From NCBI GenBank assembly GCA_964347835.1, contig CAYFZR010000068.1, forward strand, positions 22,953-86,952: DNA of 64,000 nucleotides, in the 5' to 3' direction. The first letter of the stretch is position 1; the number at the start of each line of letters is the position of its first letter. Position numbers and translations under genes: made by a program. The notes under the pieces are model-generated. The model was not told where the DNA came from, searched no databases, and was given only the letters and a program-made list of their open reading frames with translations. The stretch comes from CAYFZR01 sp964347835 [NCBI: uncultured archaeon]. Lineage in GTDB: Archaea > CAYFZR01. Shown in pieces: positions 28,533 through 37,511 of this stretch.

Positions 28533-29248
28533 ACGAAATACTTCAAAAAAATTCCGGAAGGGAAATAATAGACAGAGAAGTACCTGAAAGATCGATGAGA
28601 AGTCTTAAAAAATCTATAGACGAATTAAAACCCATTAAGAATCCTATTATAGCCGAAATTAAACCTAAGAGTCCCGATGAAAAAGAATTCCTACGCGTAG
28701 ATGTGGCAGGTTTGGCTAAAAATTTTGAAGAATTTGCTGTAGGAATATCTGTACTCACAGAGCCTTTCTTTTTCAAAGGTGATCTCTCTTACCTAAAGAT
28801 AGTTCATGATAACGTGAGATTGCCTGTTCTTAGGAAAGATTTTATCCTTTATAAAGACCAAATAAAGGAGTCTGCTTCTCTTTATGCCGATGCCGTTTTA
28901 TTAATCACAACCTGCTTGGGAGAAGAATTAGGTAAAATGCTTGATGAATGTGAAAAATATGGGTTAGAGGCTTTAGTAGAAGTACAAAACGAAGAAGAAA
29001 TTGATTTAGCATTGAGTTTTGGCTCTAATATTATCGGTATAAACAACCGTGATTTAAAAACATTAGTCATCGATAAATCAAAAACGATTAAATTGGCAGG
29101 TTTGATTCCAAATAAAGTCACAAAGGTTGGTATGAGCGGTTATTCGAAAAAAGAGGAAGTTAATGAGGCTTTAAAATACGTGGATGCTTTGTTGATAGGA
29201 AAAAGTTTAATGAAGAATCCTGATAAACTAAAGGAGATGATTTCGTGA
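28526..29248 (+). CDS. trpC: TrpC, indole-3-glycerol-phosphate synthase
   Basis: The 240-residue TIM barrel has IAEIKPKSP near residue 44, [26 protein letters not shown], and [11 protein letters not shown] near the end, all normal for TrpC. It overlaps trpG at its start and trpB at its end (4 bp), so translation is coupled through the block. Confidence 0.96.
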   Translation: MLNEILQKNSGREIIDREVPERSMRSLKKSIDELKPIKNPIIAEIKPKSPDEKEFLRVDVAGLAKNFEEFAVGISVLTEPFFFKGDLSYLKIVHDNVRLPVLRKDFILYKDQIKESASLYADAVLLITTCLGEELGKMLDECEKYGLEALVEVQNEEEIDLALSFGSNIIGINNRDLKTLVIDKSKTIKLAGLIPNKVTKVGMSGYSKKEEVNEALKYVDALLIGKSLMKNPDKLKEMIS

Positions 29249-30432
29249 TATTGCCCAATGACCAAGGAAAGTTCGGAGAATTCGGTGGCAGATTTGTCCC
29301 TGAGATTCTTATGCCTGCTTTGAAAGAACTAGAAGATACATTTAAAAATTGTATGAAGGATGAGGAATTCAAGAGGAAACTAGATTATTACAACAGGGAA
29401 CTCGGCGGAAGACCTACGCCATTGTACTACGCTGAAAACCTTACCAAGCAAGCAGGTGGAGCGAAAATATACCTAAAAAGAGAGGATTTAGTTCATGGAG
29501 GTGCCCACAAATTAAACAATACATTGGGACAGGCCTTACTCGCAAAATACATGGACAAAACTCGTATAATTGCCGAGACAGGGGCTGGTCAGCACGGTAT
29601 TGCAACAGCAATGGCCTCTACTGCATTAGGATTAAAATCTGAGATTTATATGGGCGAAGAAGACGTGGAAAGACAGAAACTCAACGTATTCAGAATGCAT
29701 CTAATAGGGGCTGAAGTACACCCAGTTAAGAGCGGATCTAAAACTTTGAAAGACGCTATAAACGAGGCAATAAGAGACTGGGTAACCAACGTGGAGACCA
29801 CGTACTACATGATTGGTTCTGTAGTTAGCGCACATCCCTATCCCATGATAGTAAGAGAATTCCAGAGAGTAATTGGTAGAGAGACCAAAGAACAGATTCT
29901 AAAGAAAGAAGAAAAAATGCCAGACGTAATTGTCGCTTGTGTTGGGGGAGGAAGTAATTCAATGGGCATATTTTATGATTTCATTGATGAGAAAACAAGA
30001 TTAATCGGAGTAGAGGCAGGCGGATTAGGTATAGACGCTAGAAAACACTCAGCAAGTTTATGCGCAGGAGAATTCGGTGAGTTGCACGGAGCACTAACAT
30101 ATATTCTTCAAGATGAATACGGGCAAATACAGATATCTCACAGCATATCAGCAGGCTTGGACTACCCTGGTGTAGGACCGGAATTGTCTTATTTGAAAGA
30201 TACTAAAAGGGTTGAAACAACATATGTTTTAGACAGCGAAGCATTAGAAGGTTTTCAACTTCTATGCAAGACTGAGGGAATTTTACCAGCATTAGAGCCT
30301 GCTCATGCCTTATATCATGCTTTTAATCTTGCCAAGAATATGGACAAAGATCAAATTATAGTCGTCAACTTATCAGGAAGGGGAGACAAGGACGTGCACA
30401 CAGTAGGAAACGCACTTGGGGTTTCGCTATGA
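29245..30432 (+). CDS. trpB: TrpB, tryptophan synthase beta chain
   Basis: The 395-residue PLP enzyme of TrpB1 type begins with [13 protein letters not shown]. The Schiff-base lysine is in [12 protein letters not shown] and the phosphate-binding loop in [12 protein letters not shown]. The start is GTG overlapping the trpC stop (GTGA). Presence of trpA directly behind supports the normal alpha2beta2 complex. Confidence 0.97.
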   Translation: MILPNDQGKFGEFGGRFVPEILMPALKELEDTFKNCMKDEEFKRKLDYYNRELGGRPTPLYYAENLTKQAGGAKIYLKREDLVHGGAHKLNNTLGQALLAKYMDKTRIIAETGAGQHGIATAMASTALGLKSEIYMGEEDVERQKLNVFRMHLIGAEVHPVKSGSKTLKDAINEAIRDWVTNVETTYYMIGSVVSAHPYPMIVREFQRVIGRETKEQILKKEEKMPDVIVACVGGGSNSMGIFYDFIDEKTRLIGVEAGGLGIDARKHSASLCAGEFGELHGALTYILQDEYGQIQISHSISAGLDYPGVGPELSYLKDTKRVETTYVLDSEALEGFQLLCKTEGILPALEPAHALYHAFNLAKNMDKDQIIVVNLSGRGDKDVHTVGNALGVSL

Positions 30433-31229
30433 TGATCTTTGATGAATTGAAAGAGAGAAATGAGGGCGGACTAATAGGTTTTATTACTTTAGGAGACCCT
30501 CATCCCTCAATGACCTTAGATATAGTTAATTCTTTGAATGTAGACATTATTGAACTTGGAATACCATTTTCAGATCCCATTGCAGATGGACCTACGATAC
30601 AGAAATCATCACAGCGTGCATTAAATGCTGAAATGAACCCTGATATGGCTTTTGAGATTGCGAATGAAATAGAATTGCCCAAAGTATTCTTAACGTATTA
30701 CAACATAATTTTAAGGCGCGGAATAGAGAAATTTTTCTCTGACTGTGCTAAAGTTAATATGGATGGCGTTATAATCCCTAACTTACCTATAGAAGAATCT
30801 TATGATGTTTTAAAATATTCAGAGGAATATGACGTGGATTTGATATATTTGGCAGCGCCCACTACTACAAACGAACGCTTACATAAAATCTTAGATGAGG
30901 CAAGAGGATTTCTCTACTTAGTATCAAGATTTGGTGTAACCGGAGAAAAAGAAGAACTTTCAGGTTTAACTAGGAATTTAATAGGTAGGATAAGTGATTT
31001 CACAAGAGAAAAAATTCCTCTTGCGGTAGGATTTGGAATATCTAAGCCCGAGCATGTTTACGAAGTCATCAAAAGTGGAGCGGACGCTGCCATAGTAGGA
31101 AGTGCCTTTGTTAGCGCCATAGAGAGGAATCTAAAGGATAAGGAAAGTATGCTGGAAGAACTTTCCTATTTATCTAAATCGTTAAAAAAGGCCGCGATAA
31201 AGGGATACAGAGACAGAAATAAAAAATAA
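30429..31229 (+). CDS. trpA: TrpA, tryptophan synthase alpha chain
   Basis: The product has 266 residues. Catalytic Glu and Asp are seen in [20 protein letters not shown], with [13 protein letters not shown] and [10 protein letters not shown] as the phosphate-binding loops. It overlaps trpB by 4 bp and closes the tryptophan operon. The transcript runs into a double hairpin 15 bp beyond its stop. Confidence 0.96.
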   Translation: MMIFDELKERNEGGLIGFITLGDPHPSMTLDIVNSLNVDIIELGIPFSDPIADGPTIQKSSQRALNAEMNPDMAFEIANEIELPKVFLTYYNIILRRGIEKFFSDCAKVNMDGVIIPNLPIEESYDVLKYSEEYDVDLIYLAAPTTTNERLHKILDEARGFLYLVSRFGVTGEKEELSGLTRNLIGRISDFTREKIPLAVGFGISKPEHVYEVIKSGADAAIVGSAFVSAIERNLKDKESMLEELSYLSKSLKKAAIKGYRDRNKK

Positions 31230-31243
31230 AAAGCAGCGTGGCT

Positions 31244-31283
31244 ATGGAACGTGGCTCGTTCCATGCAACGTGGCTCGTTGCAT
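31244..31283 (+). repeat. Two adjacent hairpins with identical TGGCT loops
   Basis: Hairpin 1 (31244-31264) has stem ATGGAACG / CGTTCCAT around loop TGGCT. Hairpin 2 (31263-31283) has stem ATGCAACG / CGTTGCAT around the same loop. The only stem difference is a G-C to C-G swap, so pairing is kept (covariation). They share the AT between them. A partial third copy, GCGTGGCTATGG, precedes them. They lie after trpA and lack a T-run, so they are not ordinary terminators. Further copies are at 46255 and 53865. Confidence 0.75.
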
Positions 31284-31350
31284 CCGCAAATTTATCCAAA
31301 ATTAATTTATCACTGATAGAAGAGAGCTGTTTCTACATATATGGGGGTTT

Positions 31351-31413
31351 AGAAAGGGGGTGATAAGGTAGGATAGAATAATTTCAGTATAAGATTAAAT
31401 ATTACCCCCTTCT
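31351..31413. repeat. G-rich/C-rich inverted repeat between convergent operons
   Basis: AGAAAGGGGGT (31351-31361) can pair with ACCCCCTTCT (31404-31413) across an AT-rich loop of about 42 nt. It sits between the 3' end of the trp operon and the stop of the leftward gamma-subunit gene, a natural place for a bidirectional terminator or an mRNA 3' stabiliser. The left arm is also SD-like (GGGGGTGAT), but no gene follows it. Confidence 0.4.
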
Positions 31414-31414
31414 A

Positions 31415-32020
31415 TTAGCATATTTCACCTTCGCCGATTTTTCTTCCGTGTTCGATTCCTGCTTTGACTGTCTTGAACAACTGTCCGCCATAATCCCCGT
31501 AAGTTTCTAACAAAACCCTGTTAATTGTGTCTTCTTTGAGGGGCGGGAGTGATAAAGAAACAGCCATACCGAATAAGAACATGTTTCTCACTTTCGGTAC
31601 GTCGGTAAAGTCTTTCATAGCCTCGTTCGTGTCTACAATAACGAGTCTTACATTTTTTTTCTCTGCTTCAGCCTTAATATCTCTGAGCCAATACTTCGAC
31701 ATTGCACTCGATGTATCTACTATCGCACAACCACCCTCAGTCATCTCTTGAATAGAATAAGCGGGTCTTCCTACAGGATCTATCATTATCAGGGTTTCTG
31801 CTCCCTCAGTTCTTTCTGTTGTAGCGATAGAATACTTTTCTTCACCGCTTCCCAGGAATGGCGGAATCAACAATTTTCTTCCTACGGCGCCTCCTGATTG
31901 TGGTTGTATTCTTCCAACGAGTTCATATCCGTCTTCTGCCATAACTTTCGCCATTACTTGGGTTATGTGAGTAAAACCACTTCCCTTACTCCCGATTACA
32001 ACTATGTCTTTCCTGGCCAT
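31415..32020 (-). CDS. 2-oxoacid:acceptor oxidoreductase, gamma subunit family
   Basis: The 201-residue product is of the pyruvate/indolepyruvate oxidoreductase gamma (catalytic-domain) family. Its opening VVIGSKGSGFTHITQVMAKVMAEDG and GRIQPQSGGAVGRKLLIPP correspond to the glycine-rich start and the RGG-like loop of the family. In the known enzymes this domain contacts the thiamine-diphosphate subunits and helps bind CoA or pass electrons. It is the last gene of the leftward quartet that starts at 34727. Confidence 0.85.
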   Translation of the reverse strand: MARKDIVVIGSKGSGFTHITQVMAKVMAEDGYELVGRIQPQSGGAVGRKLLIPPFLGSGEEKYSIATTERTEGAETLIMIDPVGRPAYSIQEMTEGGCAIVDTSSAMSKYWLRDIKAEAEKKNVRLVIVDTNEAMKDFTDVPKVRNMFLFGMAVSLSLPPLKEDTINRVLLETYGDYGGQLFKTVKAGIEHGRKIGEGEIC

Positions 32021-32024
32021 AAAA

Positions 32025-33164
32025 TCACGTCCTTAATACGGATGGAAACGCAGTGTCCACGATTTCAGGCAATGTATAAACATCCATTTCAACTTGAGCT
32101 TCTTTTACTCCGTCTCTTAGATTTTTCTTGCATAGAGGGCATGTCGTAACTAAAGTAGTTGCTTTTGTTTTAGTTGCTTGCATTACCCTCAACCAAGCCA
32201 CTCCCTTCATGGCTTCTCTTTGGTGTAATCTCAGCGAACCCCCACAGCACCTAGTCCACTTTCCTTTCCTCAACATTTCTTTCATTTGCAACTCAGGTAT
32301 CTTCCGAAGCACCTTCCTAGGCTCCTCAATTACCTTCATTGGTCCTGTCACTAAATGGCAGGAATCGTGATAAGTTACAAGTTCATTGATTGGATTCTTA
32401 AACTCGAAAATATTTTCTTCTAAGGCCCTAGCCATAATCTCTGAGTAATGGAAAACCTCATAGTTTGTCTCTCCGACCAAGAATTCGTAGTCATGATTGA
32501 GAACTAAGTAACATGTTGGGCAAAGGGTAACCACGAAATCAGGATCATATTTTTCCAGATTTTCAACGTTCCTTTTCGCCATCTCTTCTACATCATTGTC
32601 GTGCACTCCTGCTCTTATTAAGATGGAAGTGCAACAAGCTTCGTCTTTGAATGCCTCTACGTCCAAACCAACCATCTTCATCGTCTTTAGAGCGGCGATA
32701 GAAGAATCAATGTCTTCGTAACTCATTACACACCCTGTAAATAACAAGCCCCTTCCGAAAAGGTCTTTGCATTCCGAAGTAGGTTCTGAATCTACTTTTA
32801 CTTTTTTAACCCAGTCCAATCTTTTCTCTTTATCGAAACCGTATTTCTTGGGATAGGGGTTTCCCCTCTCCATGACATCAATTTTGATTTCTTGCAGTCT
32901 TGGAATTGGTCTGTAAGTTCTTACGTCTTCGATCAGCGGAAAACCCGCGATTGCGTAAGGACAAGAGACCTCGCAGGAATTGCAGTTCATACAATAATTT
33001 ATTACTTCGTTTGCCTTATCGTACTCACCTACCCGCATGTAGGTATGCATCAGCCTCTTGGGTATGTCTACTGGACAGCGTACCTGACACATGGTACATC
33101 CTACGCATTTATTATGATATTCCATGATCTGTTCAGGATCTAGAATTTTTCTTATGATACTCAT
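32025..33164 (-). CDS. HdrD-like iron-sulfur protein (two 4Fe-4S motifs plus two CCG domains)
   Basis: The product has 379 residues. The N-terminal ferredoxin has C20-x2-C-x2-C-x3-C30 and C58-x2-C-x2-C-x3-C68. Two CCG domains follow: TGCVMSYED...EACCTS...CPTC, and DSCHLVTGP...TRCCGGS...CPLC. This is the layout of HdrD, GlpC and lactate-oxidase partners, which pass electrons to or from disulfides or quinones. It overlaps the upstream thiamine-enzyme gene by 4 bp (ATGA), so it is most likely a subunit of that enzyme and not a free HdrD. No membrane anchor (HdrE) is nearby. Confidence 0.85.
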   Translation of the reverse strand: MSIIRKILDPEQIMEYHNKCVGCTMCQVRCPVDIPKRLMHTYMRVGEYDKANEVINYCMNCNSCEVSCPYAIAGFPLIEDVRTYRPIPRLQEIKIDVMERGNPYPKKYGFDKEKRLDWVKKVKVDSEPTSECKDLFGRGLLFTGCVMSYEDIDSSIAALKTMKMVGLDVEAFKDEACCTSILIRAGVHDNDVEEMAKRNVENLEKYDPDFVVTLCPTCYLVLNHDYEFLVGETNYEVFHYSEIMARALEENIFEFKNPINELVTYHDSCHLVTGPMKVIEEPRKVLRKIPELQMKEMLRKGKWTRCCGGSLRLHQREAMKGVAWLRVMQATKTKATTLVTTCPLCKKNLRDGVKEAQVEMDVYTLPEIVDTAFPSVLRT

Positions 33165-34186
33165 AGCACATCCACCTCTAGGAGCTTGGCATTGATCTCC
33201 TGTAGTGTCCTTTTGGCACTTCCCACGAGAGGTACATCTGCCATTTCTATACTAGCTGCCAGTGGATCTAAGTTAATCGATATCAAGCATTCTGTTTCAA
33301 ATTTAACCGCAAAGAGATCCCACGACAGACCGACCATCACAACTGCCTCTGCCTCTACAAAAACGCCTGAACTTACTCCAGTAGATATAAAACCTTCTGT
33401 TTCAGGGAATTCGGATGCATGTCTGGTGCAGTAAAGTCCTACTTCCTTATTATACTTTTCTCGAAGTATCCTTGCTAGTTCCCTTACCTCTGTAAGCGAT
33501 TCTGCTCCAAGAACGGATGGCCATCCTGGTAATCCTCTGCGAGCCTTATCAGCGCCAACTACTCCCTTACCAACAATTATTGCCACACTATCAGCCATCT
33601 TTAAGTATTCTACCGCTTCCTCCACCTTAGATGGATCAGCATCTCCGGGTACAAAGGGATGCTCTCCGATGACTTCTAAATCAAGGCTTGAGGCTCCTTG
33701 CATTACTATGTCTTCGGTTACGATTACTGCTGCCAATCTATGTTTGGAAAAAGTTTCTTCAAAGGCCTTATTGATTGTATCGGATAATTCAGCCCTGTTT
33801 TTTGGAATATAAGTAATTACTCCAGACTCCTCTAAAATCGTTGGAAGAGAAGCGGTGCACACATAAGACCCTCTCCCATCTATATCAAGACCGACTATCA
33901 TCACTCCTGGTGTGCCTACTTCCTCTGTTATAAACTGATAAGCCACGTTAACTCCTTTGTCTTTAATAACAGCGCATCCCTTTTTTCCGCACTGACCTGC
34001 TCCAATAACTATTCCAACCGCATCTGCCTCGTTTGATACGAACAACACAGGAACGTCATCGCCCAACGCTCCTTCCATGATGGCGTTTTGAGCGGAATTT
34101 AAGGGGTATCCGGGTAGAAGTGTTACTACATCAGGTTTTATCTCCTTTAAGGTATCTACAATTATGTCGTTTCCAACCTTGAACAT
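33161..34186 (-). CDS. Thiamine-diphosphate enzyme, PYR plus central domain subunit
   Basis: The product has 341 residues. The first 170 form a pyrimidine-binding (PYR) domain of the sulfopyruvate/phosphonopyruvate decarboxylase kind, with the activating Glu at position 53 (VSNEADAVGI). The rest resembles the central FAD/Rossmann-like domain of acetolactate-synthase-type enzymes (ADSVAIIVGKGVVGA, AVVMVGLSWD). The cofactor pyrophosphate domain is in the gene just upstream (34200-34727). GGAGGAGAT precedes the ATG. The substrate is presumably a 2-oxoacid; which one is not visible. Confidence 0.8.
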   Translation of the reverse strand: MFKVGNDIIVDTLKEIKPDVVTLLPGYPLNSAQNAIMEGALGDDVPVLFVSNEADAVGIVIGAGQCGKKGCAVIKDKGVNVAYQFITEEVGTPGVMIVGLDIDGRGSYVCTASLPTILEESGVITYIPKNRAELSDTINKAFEETFSKHRLAAVIVTEDIVMQGASSLDLEVIGEHPFVPGDADPSKVEEAVEYLKMADSVAIIVGKGVVGADKARRGLPGWPSVLGAESLTEVRELARILREKYNKEVGLYCTRHASEFPETEGFISTGVSSGVFVEAEAVVMVGLSWDLFAVKFETECLISINLDPLAASIEMADVPLVGSAKRTLQEINAKLLEVDVL

Positions 34187-34199
34187 GAAATCTCCTCCA

Positions 34200-34727
34200 T
34201 TATATAGAAATACAATTGGCTATGATCAATTTTGTTCCTGGTATCTCTTTTGCCTTTTTACATGCCTCTTCAAGTTCTTTATAGTCATAAACCGTCGTAC
34301 AGTAAGGTAAATTTAATGACTTGCCCAATGCTTCATAATCTATTCCAAGAGATGATGGAGTTATTTGTTGTCCTCCAGTCATGCTCCAAGAAGAATCGTT
34401 TAAAACAATTATGGTCAGTCTCTTGACTTTTTCTGGATTCATGGCTGCTGTCATCAAAGAATTGAAGCGCAGTCCAAAACCTCCGTCGCCAATTACGCAA
34501 AATATCTCGCCTTTCAGACTATCATTAACTACGCTGTGACCTACTGCCGCAGACAAAGATCCGCCAAGGGCTCCAGAACCACCGATGTATTGTCTTTTTG
34601 GTATTCCGCACATAAGCGAGGCGATCGTGTTGTCACCAAGGTCCACACAAACTCCGTCTTCATGATCCATTGCATCGACCAATCCAACAAGAATATCGGG
34701 CATTTTTTGAAGTTTCTTCGCTTGCAT
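34200..34727 (-). CDS. Thiamine-diphosphate enzyme, pyrophosphate-binding (PP) subunit
   Basis: The 175-residue C-terminal-type ThDP domain has IGDGGFGLRF (GDG at 80-82) followed about 28 residues later by VLND (N110), the metal/ThDP-binding motif. It resembles the beta subunit of sulfopyruvate decarboxylase (ComE-like). It is first in the leftward quartet, with GGGAGGG ahead of the ATG, and is 13 bp from the PYR-domain gene. Together the two make one complete ThDP active site. Confidence 0.82.
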   Translation of the reverse strand: MQAKKLQKMPDILVGLVDAMDHEDGVCVDLGDNTIASLMCGIPKRQYIGGSGALGGSLSAAVGHSVVNDSLKGEIFCVIGDGGFGLRFNSLMTAAMNPEKVKRLTIIVLNDSSWSMTGGQQITPSSLGIDYEALGKSLNLPYCTTVYDYKELEEACKKAKEIPGTKLIIANCISI

Positions 34728-34997
34728 ATATTCCCTCCCTTCAAAGAGTATAATTAAAAATGAATACTGAAATAAAAAGATTCCTCTTTTGGCTCAGAAA
34801 ATGTAAGGTATAAAGTTGTCTGGAAAATTGATTCAAATGGTTTAAGGGTAAGAGAGTTTGATATAATGTTTTAGAGCTTGAACATCTTCTGTAACTTTTG
34901 TTCATAAATTTATTATTGTAGCACTATAATAATCAAAATGTCAATCGATCTAATTTAGCCAAAAATGCTATAATTTTTTAAAAGGGATGATTTAAAG

Positions 34998-35819
34998 ATG
35001 TTAGATAGAACTAAGATATCAGCAAAATCATCTGAAGTGAAGAAAGAAAATTCTGTTTCTCTAATAAAAAAAACAGATTTAACTCATTCAATAAATTCGC
35101 CCATTGACCACATCTTGTTCCTTCAAGGAACTATAGGCAATCAGGCTGTTCAGAAGTTAATCAAATCCGGTCTTATTCAGGCAAAACTCAAAATTGGTCT
35201 AGTCAATGACATCTATGAGCAGAAAACTGATAGAGTGGCAGATACAGATGTGCGCATGCGGGAGCAACTGGTGAAGCGACAGCCTGGAGATATCACTTTT
35301 TTGGTTCAAAGACAGGCTGGAGATGAGGTAGAGGAGGAAGAAGGATCTGAATGTAAGTATTTCGAGGCTGGCTGGATCCATCCGCGTACTGGAAAACGAT
35401 CAGATGAAGCAGATTGGTGGTGTAAGTCAGAAGATGCAGCAAAAGAGAGGGTGATAGCAGCATGCCCATCAGATTGTTTTATTTATGAAGATGGTCCCGA
35501 AAATTATCCTTACAGGCCAATTCCAGGACCCCCTTGTGCACACTATGTGGCACACGAACTAGGAATTAAGGAGGGAAAAGATTATGAAACATGTCAGGAA
35601 GGCTACTCCGTGTCGATTGAGCAATTACAACGAAGAGGAAGTCCAGTTTCGCTGCCTGAGGCAAAAGAGGGCGATATTTATATTTTTCCAGGCGGTGGCC
35701 ACTCTGGGGTCATTCGTGATGTAGATCCAGAAAAGGCCCGGGTAGAAGTCGAACGATGCACTATTGTGAGTCAGGTTGTTTCTGACTGGCAGAGTGGGGG
35801 CATAGCCTGGAGAAGGTAA
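34998..35819 (+). CDS. Orphan eCIS-cargo-like protein with DUF4157-type leader and amidase-like C-terminus
   Basis: The product has 273 residues. Residues 35-85 (FLQGTIGNQAVQKLIKSG, IQAKLKIGLVNDIYEQ, TDRVADTDVRM) match the leader of DUF4157 proteins linked to extracellular contractile injection systems, but the HExxH protease part is absent. The C-terminal half has a likely catalytic Cys in PPCAHYVAHELG and His in FPGGGHSGVI, as in NlpC/P60-, CHAP- or amidase-like cysteine hydrolases. It looks visibly richer in GC than its neighbours, which suggests transfer. No injection-system structural genes are in the window. The exact hydrolase family is unresolved. Confidence 0.7.
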   Translation: MLDRTKISAKSSEVKKENSVSLIKKTDLTHSINSPIDHILFLQGTIGNQAVQKLIKSGLIQAKLKIGLVNDIYEQKTDRVADTDVRMREQLVKRQPGDITFLVQRQAGDEVEEEEGSECKYFEAGWIHPRTGKRSDEADWWCKSEDAAKERVIAACPSDCFIYEDGPENYPYRPIPGPPCAHYVAHELGIKEGKDYETCQEGYSVSIEQLQRRGSPVSLPEAKEGDIYIFPGGGHSGVIRDVDPEKARVEVERCTIVSQVVSDWQSGGIAWRR

Positions 35820-35892
35820 GACAGACTCATAGGTGGCAATAAGTCACGATCCGAAGATATCTTGGAACTACACTTCTGAGAAAATGATGTTA

Positions 35893-36519
35893 CTATCTAA
35901 CATATTTCCAGAACTGCCACCACCTTCTCCCAGGTTTAGGTTCGATGATTGCTTTTTGAGGGGTTACATTAGTTATGGAACGTCTCTCTACAATGGGCTT
36001 AACTTCCTTGAGACCTAATTGACCAACGTGAAGCAGTAGTTTATAACTATCATCGTTTATCGCTATTTTGCCATCTCCGATCATGAGACCCTCATATTCT
36101 TTTATTTTAATCGATAAATCTCCGATATCTTCTCCATTCTTTGAAATTTTTGCATTCATATGTTCTCTATCAGCATCGGAGATGTTTAGCACGTAATATT
36201 CTCTTGCAAAACGAATTCTTCCTTTGAACGCCAAACTATTCGAGGTTCTAACTATATTTCTAATCTCGTCAGCATTTTTTCCTCGGGGAATTCTCCTGAA
36301 CAAAGAGGGGTGGATGCTTTTGGTCTGAATAACGTGTATCATAACAACGTGAAACTCATCTCCTCTAATGGCAAAACCGTCTCCTTTGAATACCGGCATG
36401 ACCGTGGGTTGAATTTTAATTTTTTCTTCCTGTCTAATCGAGTTTCTTTCTTGGGCTACCACAAGGGTTGAGGCGAGTGTTGTTATAATAAATATTGCAA
36501 ATATTTTGTTCCTTAACAT
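35893..36519 (-). CDS. Exported protein of unknown function
   Basis: The 208-residue product has a clear N-terminal signal peptide (KIFAIFIITTLASTLVVAQ, cut near residue 22). The mature part is mostly beta, with no known domain, and the end is Trp-rich and basic (RRWWQFWKYVR). A GGTGATCAC site precedes the ATG. A perfect palindrome lies 49 bp upstream (36568-36589). Confidence 0.65.
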   Translation of the reverse strand: MLRNKIFAIFIITTLASTLVVAQERNSIRQEEKIKIQPTVMPVFKGDGFAIRGDEFHVVMIHVIQTKSIHPSLFRRIPRGKNADEIRNIVRTSNSLAFKGRIRFAREYYVLNISDADREHMNAKISKNGEDIGDLSIKIKEYEGLMIGDGKIAINDDSYKLLLHVGQLGLKEVKPIVERRSITNVTPQKAIIEPKPGRRWWQFWKYVR

Positions 36520-36567
36520 GTGATCACCAAAAATAATACTCCATGAACCATACTTATGGATGATTCC

Positions 36568-36589
36568 GAACTTTTACATGTAAAAGTTC
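36568..36589. promoter_or_regulatory. Perfect 22-nt palindrome
   Basis: The half-site GAACTTTTACA is followed directly by its exact reverse complement TGTAAAAGTTC. It overlaps the last codon region of the membrane winged-helix gene (stop at 36588-36590) and lies upstream of the exported-protein gene at 35893-36519. It could be an operator for that gene, or in RNA a hairpin ending the upstream transcript. The perfect two-fold symmetry with no loop favours a dimeric DNA-binding protein; this is inference. Confidence 0.6.
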
Positions 36590-37448
36590 AATCTTCTTTA
36601 TCTTCCGACAAAAACCAATCAGTCAGTTCAATTATGTTTTTTCGCCCGTATCTCTTTCGTTTAATTATCTTTTTTCGCTCGAGGGAATTCAATATTCCTG
36701 TCAAGGAAGATTTTGGTATCTCAGTTTCATATCTTATTTTAGATTGATCTAATTTCCCACCAGAATTGATTAGCGTATTAACAATCGTCTTTTCCCTCTC
36801 CGATAGGGTATCGATTACCTTTTGCATCTCGCTTGTAATCCTTATTTTTGGCTTTAAATCTAGCTTTTTTAAACTTTTTTGGCGTCTAAAGTATAAGAAG
36901 AGCAATATAATTCCTAGAGGAAGAATTAATAATGCGTAACTTTCGTATCCCCCTTTATTAATTTCTGGATATCCAAGGGGTATCTTGTATTTTATAACAA
37001 TTTCAGGAGACTGGATTTCGACAGCAAAGAATTCTATAACAAAAGACTCATTTTGTGAGTATATTCTGTAATTTAAATCCTCGGTTCCTTCCAACCTTAT
37101 TAAGGTAGATTTCACTGGCAAAAAAAACGCGATATCATAATCAGAGTAATGGATGTTTGATGTAAGATTTATTATCCAAACGTCTTTACGCTTGGAAGTG
37201 ATAGAACTGGTAATTAGGTAAACTTGATTTGTATCTTTGTCAAATATATATTCGGAGACTTGGGATAACTCCAAATCCTTTAAGACGTTTTCATCATTTA
37301 TGTACCCAAATATTACGGCATTTCCAGATTCATCGAGGTATATGTTGAGAATTGCCTCTCCAGGTTCTGTAATGTTAAATTCCGTTCCTTGAACAACTGA
37401 TATCAACAAAATAAATAAAGCAGGAATAATTTTATTCATAATTTTCAT
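36588..37448 (-). CDS. Membrane-anchored winged-helix regulator
   Basis: The 286-residue product has a signal peptide/anchor at the N-terminus (IIPALFILLISVVQG), about 150 extracellular beta-rich residues, a transmembrane segment ALLILPLGIILLFLYF near residue 190, then a cytoplasmic winged helix (LSEREKTIVNTLINSGG...IPKSSLTGILNSLERKKIIKRKRYG). This architecture is common in archaea and suggests a one-component sensor acting on DNA near the membrane. The downstream palindrome may be its site. An alternative start is the ATG at 37439. Confidence 0.75.
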   Translation of the reverse strand: MKIMNKIIPALFILLISVVQGTEFNITEPGEAILNIYLDESGNAVIFGYINDENVLKDLELSQVSEYIFDKDTNQVYLITSSITSKRKDVWIINLTSNIHYSDYDIAFFLPVKSTLIRLEGTEDLNYRIYSQNESFVIEFFAVEIQSPEIVIKYKIPLGYPEINKGGYESYALLILPLGIILLFLYFRRQKSLKKLDLKPKIRITSEMQKVIDTLSEREKTIVNTLINSGGKLDQSKIRYETEIPKSSLTGILNSLERKKIIKRKRYGRKNIIELTDWFLSEDKED

Positions 37449-37511
37449 TTAAATACGAAGATATAAAAATTTTCCAAAAGCCTTATATTTTTACAGCATT
37501 AATCTCAAGGC

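Noticed and set aside
31230-31414. CRISPR array, suggested by the repeated GTGGCTCGTT units
   Set aside because: Only two full copies, adjacent rather than spaced by unique 30-40 nt spacers, and no cas genes in the window; better read as hairpin elements.
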